This document shows, piece by piece, positions 36,559 through 44,784 of a stretch of DNA of 64,000 nucleotides. A program made the translations under genes and the position numbers. Below the pieces are notes generated by a model, which saw only the letters and a list, made by a program, of their open reading frames with translations, did no database searches and was not told where the DNA came from. Source of the stretch: Aliidongia dinghuensis. GTDB taxonomy: Bacteria; Pseudomonadota; Alphaproteobacteria; ATCC43930; CGMCC-115725. How positions within the stretch are numbered: the first letter of the stretch is position 1; every line of letters starts with the position of its first letter. The DNA is taken from NCBI RefSeq assembly GCF_014643535.1, contig NZ_BMJQ01000002.1, positions 482,871 through 546,870 on the forward strand, given 5' to 3'.

Positions 36559-37329
36559 TCACATGGCAATGGGGCGGAGTGTCACGCCTTGGTCCGGTGC
36601 GGTGACCAGGAAATGGTTGCGCGGAACCCGGTTCCAGCGCTGGCCATCGCCGTCGAGCGGTTCCGACACGATAATGACGGCGCCGTCATCCTCGCGCCAA
36701 TAGAGGCTGGGCGGCCGGTCGTCGCTGGCGTAGCGCACGGCGACGATGCGCCGGCCGTCGCTCAAGGCCGCGGTGAAGCGCAGCGGCTCGTCGATGCTGG
36801 CACCCAAGCGCTCGGCCTCGATGTCGGCGAGCATGGCGCGGATCGCTGCCGCCGGATCGGCGTCGGGATCATGGCGGAACAGCAGGTAGAACGCGGTCTC
36901 GCTGTCGGTCGTGCCGGCGCGCAGCGGGTAGAGCGCGTCGGGGATCTTGGCCTCGAGCCGGCGCCGGAGCCGGGCATAGCCGCCGATCTGGCCGTTGTGC
37001 ATGAACAGCCATTTGTCGTGCGCGAACGGGTGGCAATTGCTGCGTGCCGTGTCGGTGCCGGTCGAGGCGCGGACATGGGCGAAGAACAGCCGGGCGCGCA
37101 GCTGGCGTGCGAGCGAGCGCAGGTTCCGGTCGTTCCAGGCCGGCAGCGCCTCGCGATAGAGGCCCGGGTCGGGATGATCGCCGTACCAGCCGAGCCCGAA
37201 CCCGTCGCCCTGCGTGGTCGAGATCGACTTGCGCGCCGCCAGCGCCTGCTGGACCAGGGAATATTGCGGCTCGTAGAGCAGCCGGTCGAAATAGGTCTCG
37301 GGGCCTAGATAGGAGAGCCAGCGGCACAT
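36559..37329 (-). CDS. Class II glutamine amidotransferase-like protein (YafJ/EgtC group)
   Basis: The protein starts with MCRWLSYLGP, so Cys2 becomes the N-terminal nucleophile after Met removal. GDGFGLGWYGD, FFAHVRASTGTDTARSNCHPF and FMHNGQIGGY complete the Ntn-hydrolase glutaminase site. The 256 residues contain only this domain, so a partner or a stand-alone amidohydrolase role is likely. EgtC in ergothioneine synthesis is one member, but no egt genes are nearby. Confidence 0.93.
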   Translation of the reverse strand: MCRWLSYLGPETYFDRLLYEPQYSLVQQALAARKSISTTQGDGFGLGWYGDHPDPGLYREALPAWNDRNLRSLARQLRARLFFAHVRASTGTDTARSNCHPFAHDKWLFMHNGQIGGYARLRRRLEAKIPDALYPLRAGTTDSETAFYLLFRHDPDADPAAAIRAMLADIEAERLGASIDEPLRFTAALSDGRRIVAVRYASDDRPPSLYWREDDGAVIIVSEPLDGDGQRWNRVPRNHFLVTAPDQGVTLRPIAM

Positions 37330-37366
37330 GAGGGGCGTCTGGTGGTGAAGGTGCGGCGGCGGTGGC

Positions 37367-37603
37367 TCAGGAGCGCGCCGCCCCCGCGACCGCGCCGCGA
37401 TGGCGCGCCGTCACCATCCGCTCGTGCAGATGGCGCACCGCTTTGCTGCCGGTCTTGGTGAAGGCGCCGGGGATGAGCGCATGGACGAGGCAGGCGAGCC
37501 CGGCGAGCAGCATGGTCACGCCGAAATAGCCTGCGACCTGCATATGCTCGAAATAGGTCTCGTCGACCGTGCGCGGATGATCGAGGAACAGCTTGTCGAA
37601 CAT
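37367..37603 (-). CDS. DUF6356 family small membrane protein
   Basis: The 78-residue protein begins MFDKLFLDHPRTVDETYFEHMQ and has one membrane helix (about 27 to 48), then a basic tail (SKAVRHLHERM). The pattern resembles DUF6356 proteins, of unknown function. The ATG at 37603 is preferred over an in-frame ATG 24 codons upstream, whose extension shows no resemblance. Confidence 0.75.
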   Translation of the reverse strand: MFDKLFLDHPRTVDETYFEHMQVAGYFGVTMLLAGLACLVHALIPGAFTKTGSKAVRHLHERMVTARHRGAVAGAARS

Positions 37604-37834
37604 GGGCGGGCTCTCGGGGTGCTTCGTTGCTGGACGGCACCATTCTATGGCGGATTTCCTGCCATAAGTTCCCAAACTGTGGCGGTTTATCGAGTAGAAC
37701 TGGGAAATTTTACCGTTATGTGGTGATATGTCGAAAAATTTTCACTCTTCGATCGCCTTCTTCTCTAATCGTCATGGCCGGGCATGACGGAGGAGAGGCG
37801 GCGGCAAGAGTCCCGCCGTCCCGACGTCGCCCAC

Positions 37835-39418
37835 TCAATGCGGGTCGAGCCGGACCGGCTTCGAATAGTAGAAGTTCAGGATGTTGATCTCGAGCCCGTG
37901 GACATAGGGCTTGATCAGCCGCTTGATCGAATAGCTGTAGATCGGCACCAGCGGCTGGTCGCGCAGCACCAGCCGCTCCGCCGCTTCGAGCAGCTTCATG
38001 CGCTCGGGCGCGTCGACGGTCCCCTGGGCCTGGTGGACGAGATCGTCATATTCAGGGTTGGCATAGCCCGGGTCATTGAGGCCGGCGCTCGACAGCAGCA
38101 GCTCGGCGAAATTGTTGGGGTCCGGGTAGTCCGCGGTCCAGCCGTCGCGGAACAGCTGGGTCTCGCGCTTCTCCTTGCGCGCCTCGACGAACACCTTGAA
38201 TTCCTGGTTCACCAGGCTGACCCGGATGCCGAGCGCCTGCTTCAGCATGGCTGCCACCGCGATCATGATCTTCTTGTGGTTCTCGTTCGTGTTGTAGCGC
38301 AGCTCGATCTCGAGCGGCCGGTCCGGGCCGTAGCCGGCTTCGGCATAGAGCTGGCGCGCCCGCGCGATGCGTGCCGCCATTGGCTCGTCCTTCCAGGGAA
38401 AGCTCTGGTTCTCATAGCCGTCGAGCCCGGGCGGGACCCAGCCGTAGGATGCGGTCTCGCCGGTCCGGGTGATCTTGCCGACGATCGCCTCGCGGTCGAT
38501 TGCGAGGTTGATCGCCTCGCGCAGCTTCAGATTGTCCTTGAACGGCGGCCGGGTCAGGTTGAAGCCCAGGTAATAGGTGCCGAGGTACGGCAGGATGTGC
38601 AGGTCGGGCGCAAGCTCGGCGCGTATCAGGTCGATCTGGTCGGACGGCACGTCGTAAGTCATGTCGAGCTCGCCCGCCCGATAGCGCTTCAGCTCCTCAT
38701 TCTGGTTCTCGATCGGCAGGTATTCGACCCGGTCGAGTGTCACGGCGCCCGCGTCCCAGTAACGCGAGCTGCGCCGGAGCACGATGCGCGACTGCGGCGT
38801 CCATTCGGCGAGCTCGAAGGCGCCGTTCGAGACCAGGTTGCCGGGCCGCGAATATTGCCGGCCGAACTTCTCGACCGCGGGCCGGTAGGCCGGGCTGAAG
38901 GCGGGCATGCCGATGAGCTTCAGGAAGAAGCCGGTCGGTGCCTTGAGCCGGACCTCGAGGGTGCGGTCGTCGAGCGCGCGCACGCCCAGGCTCTGGGGGT
39001 CGGCCCTGCCGGTCACGATCTCCTGGGCATTCAGGATCGGATAGAACGGAAAGGCGTATTTCGAGCCGGTCCCGGGATCGACCGCGCGGCGCCAGCTCCA
39101 GGCGAAATCCTCGGCGGTCAAGGGCGCGCCGTTCGACCAGGTGAGACCGGGCCTGAGCGTGAAGCGATAGGTCATGCCGTCGGGGCTCACGGTCCAGCGC
39201 TCGGCCTCACCCGGCAGCGCCTCGCCTTTGGGGCCGATCACGACCAGCCCTTCGAACAGGTCGTGCAGGATCTGCAGGTCCGGCTCGAGGTCGCACAGCG
39301 CCGGGTCGAGCGTCGCCGGCTCCGACCCGTTGCCGAGGCGCAGCACCTGGTCAGCGCGGGCCGGAATCGTGAGCAACGCCAGGATCGTGAGCAACAGCAG
39401 AAAACCGCGCGGCACCAT
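37835..39418 (-). CDS. Peptide/oligopeptide ABC transporter substrate-binding protein
   Basis: This 527-residue SBP family 5 protein has a Sec signal (1 to 22). EPATLDPALCDLEPDLQILHDLFEGLVVIGPKGEALPGEAERW and WSNGAPLTAEDFAWSWRRA follow, typical of OppA/MppA. It would bind short peptides in the periplasm. No oppBCDF genes accompany it, so it may serve a transporter elsewhere. A CCCTCGCCC/GGGCAAGGG-type hairpin lies just upstream at 39485-39510. Confidence 0.93.
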   Translation of the reverse strand: MVPRGFLLLLTILALLTIPARADQVLRLGNGSEPATLDPALCDLEPDLQILHDLFEGLVVIGPKGEALPGEAERWTVSPDGMTYRFTLRPGLTWSNGAPLTAEDFAWSWRRAVDPGTGSKYAFPFYPILNAQEIVTGRADPQSLGVRALDDRTLEVRLKAPTGFFLKLIGMPAFSPAYRPAVEKFGRQYSRPGNLVSNGAFELAEWTPQSRIVLRRSSRYWDAGAVTLDRVEYLPIENQNEELKRYRAGELDMTYDVPSDQIDLIRAELAPDLHILPYLGTYYLGFNLTRPPFKDNLKLREAINLAIDREAIVGKITRTGETASYGWVPPGLDGYENQSFPWKDEPMAARIARARQLYAEAGYGPDRPLEIELRYNTNENHKKIMIAVAAMLKQALGIRVSLVNQEFKVFVEARKEKRETQLFRDGWTADYPDPNNFAELLLSSAGLNDPGYANPEYDDLVHQAQGTVDAPERMKLLEAAERLVLRDQPLVPIYSYSIKRLIKPYVHGLEINILNFYYSKPVRLDPH

Positions 39419-39484
39419 CGATCCCCCCGTTCGACCTGCAAGCGGCAGGAGAGTGGCAGAGATCGGGGCAGGGCGGAAGGCGCC

Positions 39485-39510
39485 AACCCTCGCCCACGCG
39501 AGCGGGCAAG
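39485..39510. repeat. Hairpin repeat, left flank of the LysR remnant
   Basis: CCCTCGCCC and GGGCAAGGG arms surround a short loop, an imperfect copy of the hairpin at 40479-40504. The two copies flank the broken LysR/SDR pair. Confidence 0.6.
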
Positions 39511-39517
39511 GGCATAT

Positions 39518-40222
39518 CTACCCCCGCCGCGCGAACTCGATGAAGGCGCGCAGCGCCGCGGACAGTTGGCGGCGGCTCGGGTAATAGAGGAAGAAGCCCG
39601 GGTAGGCGGGACACCAGTCCTCGAGCACCCGCACGAGGCGCCTATCGGCGAGGAAGGGCTCGGCAATGCCCTCGAACACATAGGCGACGCCGGCGCCGGC
39701 CAGGGCGGCGTCGATCGTCATGTCCCAGTCGGCGAGCATCAGCGGGCCCTCGACCTCGATCTCGATGGGCGTGCCGTCTCGCTCGAACTCCCAGCGATAG
39801 GGGGCGCCGCTCGGAAAGCGGTAGCGGATGCAGGGCAGGCCCAAGAGGTCCTGCGGCACCCGGGGTAGCGGGTGCTGTTCGAAAAACGCGGGGGTGGCGA
39901 CGACGGCCGAGCGCTGGCGCGGCCCGATCGCGGTCGCAATCATGTCGCCGGCGATGATCTCGCCGAAGCGCACGCCGGCATCGAAGCCTTCCGATACCAC
40001 GTCGACCAGCGCGTCGTCGATCGTCAGCTCGACCCGCACGCCCGGATAGGTCGCGAGGAACCGGGCCACGATCGGCAGCAGCACCAGCCGGGCGGCCGAT
40101 TTCGCCGCATTGATGCGCAAGGTGCCGACCGGCGCGTCGCGAAAGGCATTCAGATCTTCGATCGCCGCGCCGATGTCGAGAAAGGCCGGCTTGATCCGGT
40201 CGTAAAGCCGCTGGCCCGCATC
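39518..40222 (-). pseudogene. LysR-family regulator, N-terminal DNA-binding domain deleted
   Basis: The frame encodes a good LysR effector domain: DAGQRLYDRIKPAFLDIGAAIEDLNAFRDAPVGTLRINA onward, through GFDAGVRFGEIIAGDMIATAIGP, to the C-terminus. But the homology starts exactly at DAGQRLYDR, about residue 75 of a normal LysR protein. The helix-turn-helix and the start codon are missing, and upstream the strand is the antisense of an SDR fragment. So this is a truncated pseudogene. A longer in-frame extension to 40891 is only a shadow of other genes. Confidence 0.85.
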
Positions 40223-40465
40223 GCCGACTACGCCCCGACCGTCGGCGCCATGCGGGAATTCTCGACCGGCGCCAACCATGCCCAGCCGGGCGACCCGGCC
40301 CGGCTCGCGACCGCGATCCTGGCGCTCGTCGACGCCACCGAGCCGCCGCTCCGCTTGCCGCTCGGTAGCGACACGGTCGCCCGGATCGAGGAAAAGAACC
40401 GCTTCGTCGCGGCCGAGCTCGAAGCCTGGCGGACGCTGGCACTCTCGACCAACTTTCCCGCCTGA
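40217..40465 (+). pseudogene. Short-chain dehydrogenase, C-terminal fragment
   Basis: About 82 residues match the C-terminal end of SDR proteins that are typically divergent from LysR genes: RIADYAPTVGAMREFSTGANHAQPGDPARLATAI, then PLRLPLGSDTVARIEEKN. The whole cofactor-binding and catalytic part (about 200 residues) is absent. It is joined head-to-head to the truncated LysR gene at about 40217-40226, consistent with one deletion through both 5' ends and the shared promoter. Confidence 0.8.
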
Positions 40466-40478
40466 ACGCCTAAGGAAG

Positions 40479-40504
40479 CCCTCGCCCGCAGGAGCGGGCG
40501 AGGG
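40479..40504. repeat. Hairpin repeat, right flank of the SDR remnant
   Basis: CCCTCGCCCGC and GCGGGCGAGGG form a perfect 11-bp stem with a 4-base loop, between two convergent reading frames. It has no T-tract. A similar hairpin lies at 39485-39510. Confidence 0.8.
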
Positions 40505-40512
40505 GGCCTGAT

Positions 40513-41139
40513 TTAGCGCGGCCGGTGCATGTCGAACCGGGTCTCCGGGCCGATCTCGGCATAGGCGCTGGGGCCGCCGGCGCGCAGGATGATGCCGGCG
40601 CCGAACGTGTCGAAGATGCCGTCTTTCAGGAGATGCTTCGCGATGTGCACGGCCACGACTTCGCCGAGCGTCAGCCAGGCCTGGGTCGCCTCGCCCTTGT
40701 GGTTCTTGAGCTGCAGGATCTCGACGACCTTGCACTCGAAATTGACCGGGCTCTCGGCGACGCGCGGCACGTTGACGAGCCGGGAGGGCACCGGGGTCAG
40801 GCCGGCGAGCTCGAACTCGTTCATGCCATAGGGCACGGCGGCGCAGCTCTGGTTCATCCGCTCGGCCAGCTCGCGGGTGGTCAGGTTCCACACGAACTCG
40901 CCTGTTTCCTGCACGTTGCGCAGCGAATCCTTGGGGCTCGTGCTGGAGAACCCGATGATCGGCGGGGTGTAGTTGAAGCCGTTGAAGAAGCTGTAGGGCG
41001 CCAGGTTGACCGTGCCGTCGGCGCCGCGCGTCGAGACCCAGCCGATCGGCCGCGGCCCGACGATCGAGTTGAACGGGTCGTGCGGCAGGCCGTGGCCCTT
41101 GGACGGTTCATAATAGTGGCGGTCGGCGTCGTCGATCAT
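40513..41139 (-). CDS. Flavin reductase-like domain protein (FMN-binding split barrel)
   Basis: From the ATG at 41139 the protein has 208 residues. It contains HDPFNSIVGPRPIGWVSTRGADGTVNLAPYSFFNGFNYTPPIIGFSS and DSLRNVQETGEFVWNLTT, the FMN-binding split-barrel signature. Such enzymes reduce FMN or act on flavin-dependent substrates. The GGAAG site lies 9 to 10 bases upstream. A longer start at 41169 is possible. Confidence 0.92.
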   Translation of the reverse strand: MIDDADRHYYEPSKGHGLPHDPFNSIVGPRPIGWVSTRGADGTVNLAPYSFFNGFNYTPPIIGFSSTSPKDSLRNVQETGEFVWNLTTRELAERMNQSCAAVPYGMNEFELAGLTPVPSRLVNVPRVAESPVNFECKVVEILQLKNHKGEATQAWLTLGEVVAVHIAKHLLKDGIFDTFGAGIILRAGGPSAYAEIGPETRFDMHRPR

Positions 41140-41314
41140 GAGCGGCACTTCCGGAAGACGTCTCGGCAAGGTGCCTCACATGGCGCACGTTTCTTGTCTT
41201 TGCAAGTAAACCGCCGTCACGGCGCACCCGCGAAAACGTCGAGGATGACGTCGGCAGCGACGATGCCCCGGTTGCGGGCACCCAGCAGCAGGCGCGACAG
41301 CGCGGGCCGGCCGA

Positions 41315-41935
41315 TCAGCCCTTGCCCGCCTCTATGAGCCTGAGCCGGCCGAACAACCCGGCCGGTGCGCTGGCCGTGACCCGGAGCCCGGTTTCCGCGA
41401 GGAAGCGGTCGAGCGGGAAATAGGGCTCGAACCCGAGCGAGCCCGCGAAGCGGCTGAGCTGCCGGTCGAGCCGGGCCGAGAGCCCGGCCGGCGTCGAGAA
41501 ATGGTTCACCAGCATGATGCGGCCCTGGGGCCGGCAGACCCGACCGATTTCCGCGCCGAACCGGCCCAGGTCCTGCACCGTGGAGGCGACGAAGAGCGCC
41601 ACCACCAGATCGAAACTGTCGTCGGCAAAGGCCATGGCCTCGGCCGACATCAGCTGGAATTGGCAGCGCTCGGCAAGGCCGCAGCGCCGGGCCCGCGCCT
41701 CAGCCTTGGCCAGCATTTCGGCCGAGACGTCGATGCCGACGAGCCGGACATCCGGCCGGTAGTAGGGCAGCGACAGGCCGGTGCCGACACCGATCTCCAG
41801 CACCCGCTGCCCCGGCCGGTCGTTCGCCGCCCGGATCGCCCGCCGGCGCGCGCGCTGCAGCAGCGGCCCGAACAGCAAGTCATAGGTCGGGGCATAGCCG
41901 CGATAGGCTTCGCGCGCTTCGGCGAGGGTGATCAT
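41315..41935 (-). CDS. Class I SAM-dependent methyltransferase (PmtA-like)
   Basis: The 206-residue protein has the nucleotide motif VLEIGVGTGLSLPYY (45 to 59), the acidic GIDVSAEMLAKA, and SFDLVVALFVASTVQD. The N-terminal YDLLFGPLLQRARRRAI resembles bacterial phosphatidylethanolamine N-methyltransferase PmtA. The lipid role is plausible but other small-molecule substrates cannot be excluded. Confidence 0.85.
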   Translation of the reverse strand: MITLAEAREAYRGYAPTYDLLFGPLLQRARRRAIRAANDRPGQRVLEIGVGTGLSLPYYRPDVRLVGIDVSAEMLAKAEARARRCGLAERCQFQLMSAEAMAFADDSFDLVVALFVASTVQDLGRFGAEIGRVCRPQGRIMLVNHFSTPAGLSARLDRQLSRFAGSLGFEPYFPLDRFLAETGLRVTASAPAGLFGRLRLIEAGKG

Positions 41936-42039
41936 GGCGGACCGCCAAGCAAAGTTGAATGCCCGTGCCGATTATAAACCTTTTGCGGACAAAGGGGTTC
42001 CGGCCTGTGAGCGTGCGCCGGCCGGTGGCGGCCTCGATG

Positions 42040-43263
42040 CTATCTGAGCGCCAGCACCCGCTCCGGCGCGATGGTCGCGACCGCGCTCTTGAGGTCGTCG
42101 AACGAGCCGACCGTGCCCTCGGCACCGATCATGAACCGGTCGTCGATCAGCACGCTGTATTTGCCGGCATGGGACTGTCGGTCGTACTGCTGGACCGTCA
42201 GCTGGCCATTGACGCGCGCGACCTTGTCGAAGCCGGTTGCCGTCTCATGGTCGCTTTCGATGCCGAACACGCCGGCCAGGCTCGCGAGCGAGCCGGCGGC
42301 GGCGAGGTCGGTCACGCTCAGCTTCAGCGTATTGCTGCCGCTCTGGTAGGTCGCCTCGGCCCCGGCGCCACCGAACGCCGTGCCGCTCGAGAGCTCGGTG
42401 CGCGAGAAGCCACCCGGCAGGCTCGCCGGCAGCAACGCCTTGAGGCTGTCGGTCGAGACAGCCTTGACCGGCGGCGCACCGGCGTCGGTGCTCTTGTTGC
42501 CGGACTGGCTCGGATCGATCTGCTTGGCGACGGCGCCCAGCTGATTGACCGCCGACTGCAGCTTGCCCATGTCGAGGTGCGCGCCGTTGGGCAGATCGAT
42601 CGTCCCGGCACTGCCGGCGCTGCCCTGGGTGGCGGTGGCCGCCCGCTCGGGCGGCACGGAGGCGCCGAAGCCGGCGAGCCGACCGCCGATGAAGCCCAGG
42701 ACCAGATAGAGCACGACGGCGACGACAATGACCGTCGCGGTATATCCGAGCGCCTTCGCTTCCGGCGCCTTCATCAGGCGCGGCAGGCCCAGGTAAAGCA
42801 GATAGAGGCTGTAGAGCCCGAGAATGCCCAGTACGCCGAGCCATGGCAGCAGTGAAAAAATGCCCGCGACCCAGGCGGCTGTCGAGGAATAGGCCGCGAC
42901 CTTGAAGGCTTGCACCCGGTTGCTCTGGCCGCCGAAGCGCGGGGCGAGCACGTCGATCACCAGCGCCAGGACGAACACGCCGGCGAGCGCCAGGACATAT
43001 TGCAGGATGGCGGTGGAGAGCGCGCTGCCGACCGACGGCCGATAGCTGAACCCGGCAAAGCCGTAGCCGAACACGATGCCGTGGATGGCGCTGCACACCG
43101 GGCGGATGGCGGCGAGGATGAGGATATAGCCGGTATAGAGGCCCCCGATCGTGGCGGGCTCCGCCTCGATCTTCGGCCACTCGGTCAAGGGCGAGAGCAG
43201 GATCGCCTTGATGCGGGCGACGATCCCGGCGAAGGCTGCCGGAGGATGATCCAGAACCGTCAT
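42040..43263 (-). CDS. Yip1-family membrane protein with extra C-terminal domain
   Basis: The N-terminal half (to about 200) is a Yip1 domain with about five membrane spans and ILLSPLTEWPKIEAEPATIGGLYTGYILILAAI. The C-terminal half (about 210 to 407) is soluble, Ser/Gly/Ala-rich at first, then a domain ending LDDRFMIGAEG-like IDDRFMIGAEGTVGSFDDLKSAV. The combination is seen in alphaproteobacterial Yip1 proteins of unknown function. The start has an AAGGGGGAT site. Confidence 0.85.
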   Translation of the reverse strand: MTVLDHPPAAFAGIVARIKAILLSPLTEWPKIEAEPATIGGLYTGYILILAAIRPVCSAIHGIVFGYGFAGFSYRPSVGSALSTAILQYVLALAGVFVLALVIDVLAPRFGGQSNRVQAFKVAAYSSTAAWVAGIFSLLPWLGVLGILGLYSLYLLYLGLPRLMKAPEAKALGYTATVIVVAVVLYLVLGFIGGRLAGFGASVPPERAATATQGSAGSAGTIDLPNGAHLDMGKLQSAVNQLGAVAKQIDPSQSGNKSTDAGAPPVKAVSTDSLKALLPASLPGGFSRTELSSGTAFGGAGAEATYQSGSNTLKLSVTDLAAAGSLASLAGVFGIESDHETATGFDKVARVNGQLTVQQYDRQSHAGKYSVLIDDRFMIGAEGTVGSFDDLKSAVATIAPERVLALR

Positions 43264-43565
43264 TTTCGATCCCCCTTATTGGGCGTACGGGGCAAATCCC
43301 GAGGCACATGAGAGGGGCGTCAGTATACGCCGGTAGTGTCTCGCGGTGTTGTGACCCGAGTCACAGTCTATGGAAATGCGCCTTTGCCATGCTGCGATGC
43401 CGTGTTGATGACATGGGCGAACTCAATCGCAGATCGATTCATTTATCTATAACAATCGAATTACTGCGGTTCCGCTAGGATGCCTCGCCCGCCCGCACGT
43501 CGTCGTTGTGCCGCGGCCTCGCGCCGCGCTCAAGCATCACCACGCCATCGCAAGAGGGAGGCAGC
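43264..43565. promoter_or_regulatory. Divergent intergenic region upstream of the metallophosphoesterase
   Basis: The 302-base gap separates divergent genes. Its right half contains AT-rich ATTCATTTATCTATAAC near 43438, a likely promoter for the phosphoesterase gene. No gene was recognised. Confidence 0.4.
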
Positions 43566-44741
43566 ATGACCCCGCATCAGCAAGCATCGCATCAACGGTT
43601 CCGACCGGGTGCCGTCCGGACCAGGCCGAAGCCTGGGCATTCCCAGGCTCATCCGGGGGTGCAGCCGCTCGATCCGGTGACCCATCGCAACACCAGCTTT
43701 CAGCCGCTGCCGCGGGCCCTCGGCCTGCCGCCCTACCACTACGATCTCTCCGACCATTTCCCGGACATCGCGCAATCGATCACCGCTGCCAAGCAGCAGG
43801 TATTCCACGTCGTCGGCGACACGGGCGGCATCAAGGACGCGGAATATCAGGGCAACGTCGCGGCCCTGATGGTGCAGCACCTGGCGGACGCCGGCGATGC
43901 CAAGCCGCAGTTCTGCTACCACGTCGGCGACGTGGTCTATTTCACCGGCGCCAAGAGCGAATATTACGCGCAGTTCTACGAGCCCTACGCGCATTACGAG
44001 GCGCCGATCTTCTCGATCCCGGGCAACCACGACGGCGAGGTCGACGATCCCTCGGCGCAGACCTCGCTCGACGGCTGGGTGCAGTACTTCATGCAGGCCA
44101 ACCCGGACGTCGACCCGATCTCCAAGGATGCGCCGCGTGTGCAGCTGAGCCTGCCCAACGTCTATTGGACGTTCGTGACGCCGTTCGCGACCTTCATCGG
44201 CATGTATACCAACGTGCCGGAGCACGGCTCGATCGATTCGACGCAGCAGCAGTGGCTGACCAACGAGTTCGCGACCGCGCCGGACGACCGGGCACTGATC
44301 CTGGCGCTGCATCACCCGATCTACTCGTTCGACACGTATCACAGCGGCAGCTCCAAGATGGCGGACGCGCTCGAGAACGCGATCCGCGACACCGGCCGGG
44401 TGCCGAACATGGTGCTGACGGGCCATGTGCATAATTACCAGCTGATCGAGCACGAGATCATCTCGGGCACGCCGACACCGTTCCTGGTCGTCGGCAACGG
44501 CGGCTACCACAATTTGCACCAGCTGAGCGCCGCGCCCGGCGACAGCGCGGTGGACACGGGCGCCGTGCTGAAGGACGCGGAAGAAATCTGGGGCTTCCTC
44601 ACCCTGACGATCGACAGCGAGTCGATCTCCGGCGTGCCGATCTTTGTCGATCGCGACAAGAACGTTACCGAGGGCAAGCCGTTCAAATACACGGCCAAGC
44701 CGCTGAAGCTTGCCGATCCGAAGTCGGTGCCGACGCTCTGA
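43566..44741 (+). CDS. Metallophosphoesterase
   Basis: The 391-residue protein carries the calcineurin-like metal motifs: GDTGG near residue 84, GDVVYF near 119, GNHDGE near 153, LHHPIY near 260 and GHVHNY near 286. The first 45 residues are basic and low-complexity without a clear signal peptide. The large size and the YQGNVAALMVQHLADAG and EYYAQFYEPY segments set it apart from phosphodiesterase classes I know, so the substrate is open. The start has an AGAGGGAGG site. Confidence 0.88.
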   Translation: MTPHQQASHQRFRPGAVRTRPKPGHSQAHPGVQPLDPVTHRNTSFQPLPRALGLPPYHYDLSDHFPDIAQSITAAKQQVFHVVGDTGGIKDAEYQGNVAALMVQHLADAGDAKPQFCYHVGDVVYFTGAKSEYYAQFYEPYAHYEAPIFSIPGNHDGEVDDPSAQTSLDGWVQYFMQANPDVDPISKDAPRVQLSLPNVYWTFVTPFATFIGMYTNVPEHGSIDSTQQQWLTNEFATAPDDRALILALHHPIYSFDTYHSGSSKMADALENAIRDTGRVPNMVLTGHVHNYQLIEHEIISGTPTPFLVVGNGGYHNLHQLSAAPGDSAVDTGAVLKDAEEIWGFLTLTIDSESISGVPIFVDRDKNVTEGKPFKYTAKPLKLADPKSVPTL

Positions 44742-44749
44742 GCTCAGGC

Positions 44750-44784
44750 GGAACGGGGCGGGGTGCTGAGCCCCGACCCGTTCC
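44750..44784. terminator. Bidirectional terminator between convergent genes
   Basis: GGAACGGG at 44750-44757 and CGGGG at 44759-44763 pair with CCCCG at 44771-44775 and CCCGTTCC at 44777-44784, with one mismatch. The stem sits exactly between the two stop codons. There is no long T-tract. Confidence 0.6.

Noticed and set aside
40223..40891. N-terminal extension of the LysR frame
   Set aside because: The extension is the antisense of the SDR fragment and flavin reductase gene and has no helix-turn-helix.
41170..41314. A 35-codon minus-strand frame between flavin reductase and methyltransferase genes
   Set aside because: No start codon with a ribosome-binding site and no recognisable similarity.
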